From Paraescarpia echinospica (taxonomy: Eukaryota; Annelida; Polychaeta; Sabellida; Siboglinidae), in contig CM034543.1 of NCBI GenBank assembly GCA_020002185.1, positions 8,080,818 to 8,144,817 of the forward strand: a stretch of 64,000 bases of DNA, given 5' to 3'. Below the pieces are notes generated by a model. That model had not been told where the DNA came from, ran no database searches, and saw only the letters and a program-made list of their open reading frames with translations. Numbering within the stretch: the first letter of the stretch is position 1; each line of letters begins with the position of its first letter. The position numbers were made by a program, and so were the translations under genes. Of this stretch, positions 44,615-54,527 are shown one piece after another.

Positions 44615-46000
44615 GTCTTATTGCTTAGGGGTGAGGGACTGGTACAGTATTGTAGCACTTGTTCTGTTCTTTCTCCAGTGTTTTCTGTCTACAGCCCATG
44701 TCTCCATCTCCTCCAGTCTTACTGTATAGGGGTGAGGGTCTGGTACAGTAATGTGACAATTGTTATGTTCTTTCTCCAGTGTTTCCTGTCCACAGCCCCT
44801 GTCTCCATCTCCTCCAGTCTTATTATATAGGGGTGAGGGTCTGGTACAGTATTGTAGCACTAGTTCTTTTCTTTCTCTAGTGTTTCCTGTCTACAGCCCC
44901 TGTCTCCATCTCCTCCAGTCTTATTGTATAGGGGTGAAGGTCTGGTACAGTATTGTAACACTTGTTCTGTTCTTTCTCCAGTGTTTCCTGTCTACAGCCC
45001 TTGCCTCCATCTCCTCCAGTCTTATTGTATAGGGGTGAAGGTCTGGTACAGTATTGTAACACTTGTTCTGTTCTTTCTCCAGTGTTTCCTGTCTACAGCC
45101 CTTGCCTCCATCTCCTCCAGTCTTATTGTATAGGGGTGAAGGTCTGGTACAGTATTGTAACATTTGTTCTGTTCTTTCTCCAATGTTTCCTGTCTACAGC
45201 CCTTGTCTCCATCTCCTCCTGTCTTATTGTATAGGGGTGAGGGTCTGGTACAGTATTGTAACACTTGTTCTATTCTTTCTTCAATGTTTCCTGTCTACAG
45301 CCCCTGTCTCCATCTCCTCCAGTCTTATTGTATAGGGGTGAAGGTCTGGTACAGTAATGTAACACTTGTTCTGTTCTTTCTCCAGTGTTTCCTGTCAACA
45401 GCCCCTGGCTCCATCTCCTCCATTCTTATTGTATAGTGGTGAGGGTCAAGTAGAGTATTGTAACACTTGTTCTGTTCTTTCTCCAGTGTTTGCAGTCTAC
45501 AGCCTCTGTCTCCATCTCCTACAGTCTTATTGTATAGGGGTGAGGGTCTGGTACAGTAATGTGACAATTGTTCTGTTCTTTTTCCAGTGTTTTCTGTCTA
45601 CAGCCTCTGTCTCCATGTCCTACTGTCTTATTGTGTAGGGGTTAGGGTCTGGTACAGTAATGTGACAATTGTTCTGTTCTTTCTCCAGTGTTTCCTTTCT
45701 ACAGCCTCTGTCTCCATCTCCTACAGTCTTATTGTATAGGGGTGAAAGTCTGGTACAGTAATGTGACAATTGTTCTGTTCTTTCTCCAGTGTTTCCTGTC
45801 TACAACCCTTGTCTCCATCTCCTCCAATCTTATTTACAGGGGTGAGGGTCTGGTACAGTAACGGGACAATTGTTCTGTTCTTTCTCCAGTGTTTCCTGTC
45901 CACAGCCCATGTCTCCATCTCCTCCAGTCTTATTCTATATGGGTGAGGGTTTGGTACAGTAATGTGACAATTGTTCTGTTCTTTCTCCAGTATTTGCTGC
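44615..46000 (+). repeat. 101-bp array, left arm (14 copies)
   Basis: ggtacagta recurs about every 101 bases from 44641 to 45953. Each unit holds ttgttctgttctttctccag, then tgtttcctgtctacag, catctcctccag and tattgtataggggtgagggt. The pyrimidine-rich ctttctccag resembles a strong 3' splice site. Confidence 0.96.
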
Positions 46001-46467
46001 GGGTGTTTTGGGGCCCCGTCGTGGGGGCTCCTGAACCTTTTTTATTTTACACAAAAAAAAAGAGAGATAAAAAAGTGACCCCTTAGGTAGGTAGGTAGGT
46101 AGGGATAGTCCTTATGTTAGGTAGGTTGTTTATACGAGTATCGGCGCCGTAGTGACGCCGTCGTCGAGCACGCGACGTTTGGCGTAGAAGTAGCTCAACG
46201 CCGCGCGCTCCTGAATGTTCGTCAGCACATAGCACATAATAGTGGTTAAGACATAAGTATCACGTACCTCACTGCCGAACGGGGGTATCGTATGTCGACG
46301 TGTACTGTCAGACTTTATGCAGTGTATGAGCGTTAAGCGTTAAGCGGGGTTTGTTTATTTTGGCTGTCAGCTGGCTGTGCGCCAGCATACGCGGTGTGTT
46401 ATGTGCGCTAGTTGGCCATAGGCAGGCGTTCGTTGACAGCTGATACTTGTGCATTGGGCTTGTGGTG
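46001..46467. other. Unique centre of the palindrome
   Basis: The only part of the element without a mirror copy. Contains a symmetric gggccccgtcgtgggggctc stretch near 46010, an A-rich run, (TAGG)n at 46085-46102, CpG-rich sequence at 46140-46215 and a direct repeat gcgttaagcgttaagcg near 46330. No reading frame of note. Confidence 0.8.
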
Positions 46468-47180
46468 AAGACTGGAGGAGATGGAGACAGGGGCTGTGGA
46501 CAGGAAACACTGGAGAAAGAACAGAACAAGAGATACATTACTGTACCAGACCCTCACCCCTATACAATAAGACTGGAGGAGATGGAGACAGGGGCTGTGG
46601 ACAGGAAATACTGGAGAAAGAACAGAACAATTGTCACATTACTGTACCAGACCCTCACCCATATAGAATAAGACTGGAGGAGATGGAGACATGGGCTGTG
46701 GACAGGAAACACTGGAGAAAGAACAAAACAACTGTCCCGTTACTGTACCAGACCCTCACCCCTGTAAATAAGATTGGAGGAGATGGAGACAAGGGTTGTA
46801 GACAGGAAACACTGGAGAAAGAACAGAACAAGTGTTACAATACTGTACCAGACCTTCACCCCTATACAATAAGACTGGAGGAGATGGAGACAGGGGCTGT
46901 AGACAGGAAACACTAGAGAAAGAACAGAAGTAGTGCTACAATACTGTACCAGACCCTCACCCCTATACAATAAGACTGGAGGAGATGGAGACAGGGGCTG
47001 TGGACAGGAAACACTGGAGAAAGAACAGAACAATTGTCACATTACTGTACCAGACCCTCACCCCTATACAGTAAGACTGGAGGAGATGGAGACATGGGCT
47101 GTAGACAGAAAACACTGGAGAAAGAACAGAACAAGTGTTACAATACTGTACCAGTCCCTCACCCCTATGCAATAAGACTG
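46468..47180 (-). repeat. 101-bp array, right arm (7 copies)
   Basis: Inverted copies of the 44615-46000 unit, half the copy number. Units show variant positions also seen in the left array. Confidence 0.96.
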
Positions 47181-47205
47181 GTGACTGGACAATGTCAGAG
47201 TCCCA

Positions 47206-47867
47206 ACACAGTAGAGTGAGTAGACAGAGGGCAGTAGGTAGTAGACAGTGGAGTGAGTAGACAGTGGGCAGTAGGTAGTAGACAGTGGAGTGAGTAGACA
47301 GTGGGCAGTAGGTAGTAGAAAGTGGAGTGAGTAGACAGTGGGCAGTAGGCAGTAGACAGTGGAGTAAGTAGACAGTAGGTAGTAGACAGTAGACAGTGGA
47401 GTGAATGGACAGTGGGCAGTAGGTAGTAGACAGTGGAGTATGCAGACAGTGGGCAGTAGACAGTGGAGTTAGCAGACAGTAGGTAGTAGACAGTAGAGTG
47501 AGTAGACAGTGGGCAGTAGGCAGTAGACAGTGGAGTGAGTAGACAGCGGGCAGTAGACAGTGGAGTGAGTGGACAGTGGGCAGTAGGTAGTAGGCAGTGG
47601 AGTGAGTAGACAGTGGGTAGTAGGTAGTAGACAGTGGAGTGAGTAGACAGTGGGCAGTAGGCAGTAGACAGTGGAGTGAGTAGACAGTGGGCAGTAGGTA
47701 GTAGACAGTGGAGTGAGTGGACAGTGGGCAGTAGGTAGTAGACAGTGGAGTGAGTAGACAGTGGGCAGTAGGTAGTAGACAGTGGAGTGAGTAGACAGTG
47801 GGCAGTAGGTAGTAGACAGTGGAGTGAGTAGACAGTGGCCAGTAGGTAGAAGACAGTGGAGTGAGTG
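47206..47867 (-). repeat. 37-bp array, right arm (about 18 copies)
   Basis: Inverted counterpart of 43389-44586, about half as long. Confidence 0.95.
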
Positions 47868-48452
47868 ATGTCTGTCAGGGTAGTGTAGACAACTACCATC
47901 ACTAGCTTGTGAGGATGTCTGTCAGGGTAGTGTAGTCAACTACCATCACTAGCTTGTGAGGATATCTGCCAGGGTAGTGTAGTCAGCTACCACCACTAGC
48001 TTGTGAGGATGTCTGCCAGGGTAGTGTAGTCAACTACCACCACTAGCTTGTGAGGATGTCTGCCAGGGTAGTGTAGTCAACTATCACCACTAGCTTGTGA
48101 GGATGTCTGCCAGGTAGTGTAGTCAACTACCACACTAGCTTGTGAGTGCCTGTCAGGGTAGTGTAGTCAACTACCACCACTAGCTTGTGAGGATGTCTGC
48201 CAGGGTAGTGTAGTCAACTACCACCACTAGCTTGTGAGGATGTCTGCCAGGGTAGTGTAGTCAACTACCACCACTAGCTTGTGAGGATGTCTGTCAAGGT
48301 AGTGTAGGCAACTTACCACCACTAGCTTGTGTGGATGTCTGTCAGGGTAGTGTAGTCAACTTACCACCACTAGCTTGTGATGATGTCTGTCAGGGTAGTG
48401 TAGTCAACTAACACCACTAGCTTGTGTGGATGTCTGTCAGGGTAGTGTAATA
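47868..48452 (-). repeat. 47-bp array, right arm (about 12 copies)
   Basis: Inverted counterpart of 42703-43388. Confidence 0.95.
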
Positions 48453-48771
48453 GTTCGGTCGGTGGGATAGGCGTGTACCACGATCCATTGCTTCCTCTTC
48501 TTAAGAACGGAGACACGAGGCTGATGTCGTCATCGAAGTCATCGGCGTCGTGGCTGATAGGTGGTGGTGGTGGTGGTGGTGATGGTGGAGTGATTGGGCG
48601 AGGGGGGTCACTCCGTGATATGGGAGCGATCGAGCATACCGGCTTTGCTGCTGCTGCTGCTGACAGGGCCGTTCTTGTAGGCAGTTGGATCTTCAGTACT
48701 CTATGAAATAAACCACAATACATGTACGCGTGCGTGCTTACAACACTTTTCAAAATAAGGCGCATGCGCAC
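48370..48771 (-). CDS. Inner gene copy, right arm: proline-rich acidic protein of unknown function
   Basis: Mirror of 42375-42779, one proline shorter, with a few substitutions (CSIAPIS for CSVAPIS, DDDISLV for DDDTSLV, SWYTPIPP for SWNTPIPP). Both copies stay open through the module, which is expected if the arms are kept alike by gene conversion. Function unknown. Confidence 0.45.
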   Translation of the reverse strand: MRMRLILKSVVSTHAYMYCGLFHRVLKIQLPTRTALSAAAAAKPVCSIAPISRSDPPRPITPPSPPPPPPPISHDADDFDDDISLVSPFLRRGSNGSWYTPIPPTELLHYPDRHPHKLVVLVDYTTLTDIITS

Positions 48772-48824
48772 TTAACACATACTGCCTAGTCTATCGTTAT
48801 TCTACAACATAACGCGCATGCGCA
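48760..48824 (-). promoter_or_regulatory. Two GCGCATGCGC palindromes (NRF1-like), right arm
   Basis: GCGCATGCGCA at 48760-48770 and 48814-48824, at the same position relative to the inner gene copy as the left-arm pair. Confidence 0.45.
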
Positions 48825-48829
48825 CTTCA

Positions 48830-49330
48830 CACTAATACCGTTATCTTATTCAATTATCAGCGTGCATACTTCATTCATCCCAAGCATTTTGTTTTCGGAA
48901 AAAAGTTTCCGGTCACGTCAGTACATTCACCGTTAAATCTCTCTTTACATCACATTTCTCTAATATCAATGCATCTCCCGTTTCCTGACTCCACACCGAA
49001 CCTATACAACGTTTAATTTCATGCTTTTAACGTTTCGTTTATTGTTTGTAAAAATCCTTTGTTCTCCATTCACATTCCAATCGCGATAAGTCACGCGCAA
49101 CAGATGTCACATTTACGTGCATGTGCACTTAACGCATTCTGCCTAGTCTACCGAGGAATTTGTTTTAGGAAAAAAAGTTAGCGTTCACGTCAGTACATCC
49201 ATCGTCAAATGTGACTTTTACAACGAATTTCTCTAATATCACTGCATCTCATGTTTCCTGACCCCACAGTGATCGTATACAACGTTTAATTTCATGCTTT
49301 TAACGTTTCGTTTATTGTTTGTAATTACTA
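48830..49330 (-). repeat. 270-bp spacer units, right arm
   Basis: Inverted counterparts of 41690-42300: tcctgactccacaccgaacc ... cgtttcgtttattgtttgta ... cattccaatcgcgataagtc occurs twice in part. Confidence 0.85.
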
Positions 49331-49334
49331 CAGT

Positions 49335-49595
49335 TAAGTACGCATGCATGCATGCATGCATTTTACCGTTTAAATACCACGCATGCATGTCTCATTTTAT
49401 TTCATCATTTAAACAATGCATCATTTAATTTTACCATTTAAACAATGTCTCATTTTATTTTATCATTGTAAGTGCCTGTCTCATTTTATTTTACCACCAT
49501 TGTAATGCATCATTTTATTTTACCATTGTAATGCATGGTTCTTATTTTATCATTTAAACAATGCATGGTTCTCATCCTTTGTTTAAAAATGTATT
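49335..49595. repeat. Right-arm spacer with (GCAT)n and ttttattttaccatt blocks
   Basis: gcatgcatgcatgcattt is followed by five degenerate copies of tctcattttattttaccat and aacaatgcatggttctcat. Precedes the intact terminal gene copy. Confidence 0.75.
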
Positions 49596-49934
49596 GTGGT
49601 TTTATTTCATAGACCGATCCAACTGCCTACAACCGGCACATCATCATCATCGACGACCAAACCAACATGCACGGTCGCGCCTTTCACACCCACGTCGCCT
49701 CCTACACACGCCATCACGCCGACAGGTACTGACAGCCATCACCACCACTACGACTCTGACGACGATGAAGACGACATCGCCGACCTGGCCAGAGTGTTCC
49801 TAGTCAGGCAGCCCAACGGACTATGGAAAACCTCTGTTCCACGCGAATTGTATCGTCGGGAAGGATTCAATTCCCCCGAGAGCAGGCGACCCGTTGGCCG
49901 CGGCCGAATGCTACTCTATCACGCTCCACAATAA
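49596..49934 (+). CDS. Terminal gene copy, right arm: most intact copy, unknown function
   Basis: Open frame of about 112 codons without an in-frame ATG at its start: an in-frame TAA lies at 49584 and the first codon here is GTG, so it needs splicing (possible acceptor ttttatttcatag ending 49612) or a non-AUG start. Order of parts: RPIQLPTTGTSSSSTTKPTC, Pro/Thr-rich stretch, HHHHYDSDDDEDDIADLARV, NGLWKTSVPRELYRREGF, VGRGRMLLYHAPQ. The stop TAA (49932-49934) lies within AATAAA (49930-49935). I know no family with this pattern. Confidence 0.5.
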   Translation: MVLFHRPIQLPTTGTSSSSTTKPTCTVAPFTPTSPPTHAITPTGTDSHHHHYDSDDDEDDIADLARVFLVRQPNGLWKTSVPRELYRREGFNSPESRRPVGRGRMLLYHAPQ

Positions 49935-49935
49935 A
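49930..49935 (+). terminator. Poly(A) signal overlapping the stop codon
   Basis: CACAATAAATA: the stop TAA is embedded in AATAAA. The left-arm terminal copy has the same overlap (40874-40879, minus strand) although its reading frame is broken upstream. Confidence 0.55.
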
Positions 49936-50089
49936 TATTTCAGTCACTACTCACGTTTTCACGCGTCTGTTTCCAATGCATAAATACCCTACTGAACGTT
50001 AGTGTATTTATGCATTTGATTTTCATTGTAATCCCACGACTAGATGTATTTAAACGCACAACGCATTGGTTTCGTTTTAATCCTTCCAC

Positions 50090-50286
50090 CAGAACGTTTA
50101 CCGTTAGCCAGCTATGCTGTCATCCAGGGGTCATAGTCCACTAGAGCAGCAGCCGGTCTTATCGCTGCAGCAGCAGCCGCTCTTATCGCTGCTGTCAACA
50201 TAGGGTACAGCGCGCCATTCACATAGGGATGACGGGGGAAATCTGCACACAGTGGTTTTATAGTGGTTATATATTAGCGCGATAAA
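50090..50286 (-). repeat. Right-arm subterminal block
   Basis: Matches 40530-40720 in inverted form (agccagctatgctgtcat, tgctgtcaacatagggtaca, cgcgataaacgcattattgc). cttatcgctgc(agcag) is duplicated here relative to the left arm. Confidence 0.8.
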
Positions 50287-51178
50287 CGCATTATTGCTTA
50301 CGTCAGCACGCTCTAGGTACGGCGTTGATCGCTAGGGGGCGAACTAAAAGACTCTCTGCACTCACCGCTAGGTGGCATCTCTAGTGTAGGGGTAATCAAT
50401 CATCCAATTAGTATCAAATTACAACGGTCATCAATCACGTTTTTTATAAGTAGGTTCCCGAAACTAATTAGTGTCAAAAAAAGCCTTTGATCTTTTTTTT
50501 ATAAGTAGGTGCCCGAAAACGATTAGTGGTCATTAAATTCTGTTTTATAAGTAGGAAACGCATTATTGCTTACGTCAGCACGCTCTAGGTACGGCGTTGA
50601 TCGCTAGGGGGCGAACTAAAAGACTCTCTGCACTCACCGCTAGGTGGCATCTCTAGTGTAGGGGTAATCAATCATCCAATTAGTATCAAATTACAACGGT
50701 CATCAATCACGTTTTTGATAAGTAGGTTCCCGAAACTAATTAGTGTCAAAAAAAGCCTTTGATCTTTTTTTATAAGTAGATTGCCGAAAACGTTTAGTGG
50801 TCATTAAATTCTTTTTTATAAGTAGGAGTTTGAGGCCGTACAACGCCTCTATACTCTAGTGTAGGGGTAATCAATCATCCAATTAGTATCAAATTACAAC
50901 GGTCATCAATCACGTTTTTTATAAGTAGGTTTTCGAAACTAATTAGTGTCAAAAAAAGGCCTTTGATCTTTTTTTATAAGTAGGTGCCCCTAAGTCATTA
51001 AATTCTTTTTTAATTCACATAGGGCTGACGGGGAGAATTTGCACACAGTGGTTTTATCGTGGTTATATATTTGCGCGATAAACGCATTATTGCTTACGTC
51101 AGCACTGTGCCCGAAAACGTTTAAAACGTTTTTTATAAGTAGGAGTTTGAGGTCGTACATGTCCTCTATACTACTTAT
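50287..51178 (-). repeat. Right terminal inverted repeat, amplified
   Basis: The left-end blocks are present 2-3 times in inverted form: full copies at about 50287-50555 and 50556-50830, partial copies at 50858-50995 and 51014-51178. TTTTATAAGTAGG or close variants occur about nine times (for example 50442, 50497, 50543, 50814, 51129). Confidence 0.9.
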
Positions 51179-51222
51179 ATATATATATATATATATACAG
51201 TATATATATATATATAATTTAA
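51176..51222 (+). repeat. (TA)n tract at right border of the palindromic element
   Basis: Alternating ta with one cag interruption, matching the tract at 40199-40222. Confidence 0.95.
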
Positions 51223-51859
51223 GTTGTGATTTTACCGTTACTTCACCGTTACCCTGATGAAATGTGTCTCCCATTTGTTGTATTAGTTTAATCATAATGT
51301 CCCTGCATTTATATAATGAAAATATATTTGGGAGCCATTTGCATAGGAAGATGGAAACGGCTGCATTTTCTCACATTTTGAGATAATGATTTCGCACTAG
51401 TTAACCAGCTGTGGCGTTGTTACTCCGAGTGAGTGTCGCCATCTACCGATCATTTTCCAATACGTTTCACAGAAGATCGAGAGTAGAAACACGACAGGAC
51501 AAGCCCATCTAAAGCTAGCGGATTTTTATTGATGTAGACATATTTCATTGACCGACACATGGCGACACTTGTTTGTTTCAGGCAACTCCATGGGATTTTC
51601 TTAATGTAGGTATCTATATATCGACCCAGCGCATGCAGTTGCGATTAGGAGGAATGTGGACTATGATGGCAGTTGCAATTCTCTTTGGAGAAGGATTTAC
51701 AATAAATGCAAAGTATCCTGAAGAAAATAGGATGTTCATAAGAGAACTCTGTGGCCATATCGTTTGCAGCTGCTACTACTGTGCAGGATTTATCAAATAG
51801 TGCGTGTACATTTTCAGTTAGAGGATGCGAAAATACATGACTGGTGAGAAAAACATTTC
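51223..51859. other. Intergenic sequence, nothing recognised
   Basis: A 75-codon frame at 51573-51800 (…GGMWTMMAVAILFGEGF…) has no family resemblance and no splice context that I can support. Confidence 0.45.
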
Positions 51860-52420
51860 TTACAGGTCAATGATTTCAGAACCAAAGAACTTGTGATTGA
51901 CTTTCGGATGAGGGCTGTACATGTTAGATATATCTACACCAATGGTGGACTTGTGACCAGTTATAAATATCTTGGGACCAATCTTGATTAACTCTCTCAA
52001 TTTCAGTGACAAAAAACAGTACATCTACAAGAAATGTCAGCAGCGCTTGTATAAACTACTGCGCAGACTCAGTAAGCTGAATGTTGATGACAAAATCATG
52101 AAATGTTGTTACAGCTGTCGCATTGAAACTGTCATAATGTTTACATTTTTAGTCTGGTTCGGTGGCCTGTCTGTCACCAACATCTCAAAACTCAGGACGG
52201 TCATGAATCTTGGGTCAAAACTGTGTGGAGATCAGTGTATGGACGTTAATGTTCTCTATGAATGCTGTGGGAGAATGAAAGCTGTGCGCATTTCAAATAA
52301 CTACGTGCTGATAATAAAGTCTTTATTTTCGCACATTCAAATGGCAATTGTACATTCTTTAAAATACAGTATTTTCTGTAATAGTACGACCGACATCTTC
52401 ATCGTTTAAAATGTTACATG
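51860..52420 (+). pseudogene. Decayed non-LTR reverse transcriptase fragment
   Basis: Translation in shifting frames gives FRTKELVIDFRMR, VTSYKYLGTNLD, then YIYKKCQQRLYKLLRRLSKL and FLVWFGGLSVTNISKLRTVM. The order KTKE-VIDF, YKYLGT, KKCQQRLY-LRRL, FWYGGLSV is typical of the region after the RT catalytic box in several LINE clades. Premature stops and at least one frameshift (near 51990). Confidence 0.8.
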
Positions 52421-52829
52421 TTTTGCAACTATTTCTGATTTCTAACTTTTCGTATAAAACGTTCATATTCAATATGATTTCGTTTGATACACCAGCCTGT
52501 CACACACGGCCAATATCACATGCAGACACATCATGAATTGTGTTACATTTATTTAGGATGTGACGGTAATTTGTGCTACTATTTGACCATGGATTATTGT
52601 CAATAGATAACTTGGCAACACTGCTTACATTCGGTGCCTTGTGGTTCATGACTTTATTAATATTGCATTAAGATTATCAACAATGGTAAACTATCCGATG
52701 ACAATGATATATAACACTGTAATATAGCTGCTCCCTGCATGTTATATACGTAGCCTATGTATTACGAACGGATCCCGCTGACTTCGGATTTCTCCGGTGT
52801 TGTTCGTATTGGTTGAAAAGACCAGGGAG

Positions 52830-53400
52830 GAATAGTAAACGACGGCTATGTTTCGTTCAGTCTCATAAACGGTGTGTTTATTTAAAAGCAGCAATCTTAC
52901 AAACATCACCGTGTGTAAGCGGTGCTAGCCCCCACAACTTTGCTTTTCGTCATGCTATGCATATAGTGCCAACACTCTTACTGTGGAGATCCCATAGTGG
53001 AGCTCCATAGTAAGAGCAACAGTATTGTTCAAATAAAATTGCACTTTACAATCATCCTAATATGACCAAAATCGGCCATGAACATATTATACCCTTTCCA
53101 GAATTTAGCTGTGGCATCGGCGACTAAACTATCCTTATTAACAACGGATATATGATGGCCCAAGTGTACAGCACCCTGGACACTATACAACACGGTGCCA
53201 TTGAAAACAGAAGTTTTGTTGTCGGGTTTACATCCACGAACTGTAAAAATCAGATACGTACTCTTAGAACCGTTTACATTTACACTGTATTCAACTGCAT
53301 ATATGCATACAATTGCTTGCCATTTTGAGCTGCTGCCCTCAAGCAGGTGGTTCAAAATGGTCACGTTCAGTACCAAGAGGGTCAGAAAGAACTTTATTCT
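52830..53400 (-). pseudogene. Decayed non-LTR reverse transcriptase fragment
   Basis: The minus strand reads EYSVNVNGSKSTYLIF, then VQGAVHLGHHISVVNKDSL, FWKGYNMFMADFGH and, past a frameshift, YCCSYYGAPLWDLHSKSVGT, LWGLAPLTHGDVCKIAAF. The pattern (K-YLGH, CSFYGS-LWDL, RLWGLP-THC) is known from LINE ORF2 C-termini. Not functional. Confidence 0.7.
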
Positions 53401-54375
53401 TACCGCCGTGAGGCTTCTACATTTAAACGTGCTTGATGTACAATATCATTTTCTCTGAATGTAAATATTTTGGGTTTTTGTATTTACGTAAAGCGCTGTT
53501 ATTTATGAATGTCGACCACACAGAGAGAATTTCCTCATAGGAACAATCTACAACAGCTTATCTTATCTTAATATCAAGACTTTGATAACATACAGTTATC
53601 AATCTTCCGAATATTTTGTTCACATAGTTTTTTTCACTCAATAACACCTGTCGGTCAGCGTGACATTTGGGCTAGGTATTCCTCTTTGAAGTGCAGGGCG
53701 GAATTAAAACATTACACATTGATATCATTTGATTCCTGTTATTTCTTGTGTACATATCCATTAGAGGACTTACTGTTCTGGTGTGATTTGTTAGTTACCT
53801 CTGTTTGCCGTGATCTTGACCACCCATACGCTAATATAATGCACGTCATTGAGCTGACTTTTTATGCCGTTTAAAAAAAAATCCATGAAGAATAATTAAG
53901 TCATATTCTAAATCTCTAATAGGTATTTTTTGTCAAATTCTTGAAAATAAACTGTTAGAAAAGTCATTTTGAGTATTATATACTACGAAAGCAGACCTGC
54001 AAAATCGAAATAATCGTAAAAGACGCGTACGTCAAAAACCGTGCGTCATATCTGCGCGGTGTGTATCGTTCTATGGCCAGGGCGTGGTCTCTGAAACTTT
54101 GAGAAATACCGAAGAAATACTCAGCCAAAGCCATGCCCACAGTACGTCAAACTGACGCAGGACATTAGCGATAAAATACAGCATGCTTAGGAGCAACACA
54201 AAGACGTCTATTCACTAGTAGCGAATAACGCTCTGGTGAATAACGTCACAAAACTGTGTACACACAGGACACTGCATACTTTAAACTAATTTTGTCCAAA
54301 GCATCCTGGTAAGACACCACGAGAATATGTTGGGGATAGTAGCCGTGAATCCGACATATCACGGGCATGACGCAT
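53400..54375. other. Intergenic sequence, nothing recognised
   Basis: No supported gene. CpG-containing sequence at 54020-54180 is upstream of the candidate first exon. Confidence 0.5.
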
Positions 54376-54379
54376 AACT

Positions 54380-54388
54380 GACCAATCA
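54380..54388 (+). promoter_or_regulatory. CCAAT box upstream of candidate first exon
   Basis: gaccaatcagg, about 90 bases before the ATG at 54473, in locally CpG-rich sequence (acgcacgacacgcgg). No TATA box seen. Confidence 0.25.
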
Positions 54389-54472
54389 GGACGCACGACA
54401 CGCGGAAGAAAAGACAGGTATGGAGACATCGATGACAAGTCTCACTGTCATTGAGCCTATGTACCCTACACC

Positions 54473-54527
54473 ATGGCGTGGGTATCTATATGTGCCATCA
54501 TCTGCTTCTTCTCCAGTTGGTTGACTG
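54473..54527 (+). CDS. Possible first exon of a secreted protein
   Basis: The ATG in a good initiation context (acaccATGG) starts MAWVSICAIICFFSSWLT, which has the look of a signal peptide, and ends at a perfect donor G|gtaagt (54528). No continuing exon was found in the rest of the window. An overlapping frame from an upstream ATG at 54420 (METSMTSLTVIEP...) also reaches 54525. Treat as a candidate only. Confidence 0.25.

Larger units (their letters stand above)
40221..51178. mobile_element. About 11-kb palindromic element with mirrored gene copies and satellites
   Basis: Termini: left aagtagtatagagg-acctactt-type sequence, whose reverse complement closes the right end (cctctatactactt). Both sit in (TA)n. 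Mirrored order in the two arms: TATAAAA-rich ends, outward terminal gene copy (stop near 40875; 49934), aataaaccacaatacatg spacer and 270-bp spacer units with GCGCATGCGC sites, inward inner gene copy (42375; 48771), 47-bp array, 37-bp array, 101-bp array, unique centre 46001-46467. Arms differ by satellite copy number and by local rearrangements. I recognise no transposase, integrase, polymerase or capsid gene. It could be a non-autonomous foldback-type element, an integrated extrachromosomal or viral-like replicon, or a palindromic amplification. Confidence 0.8.

Noticed and set aside
43353..44729. A 458-codon open frame rich in Tyr, Leu, Cys and His
   Set aside because: It is a read-through of the 37-bp array, which lacks stop codons in every plus-strand frame; the protein simply cycles through the repeat.
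44618..47175. Families of 60-155-codon frames in the 101-bp arrays
   Set aside because: The same short peptides recur with period 101 on both strands; they are products of the repeat, not genes.
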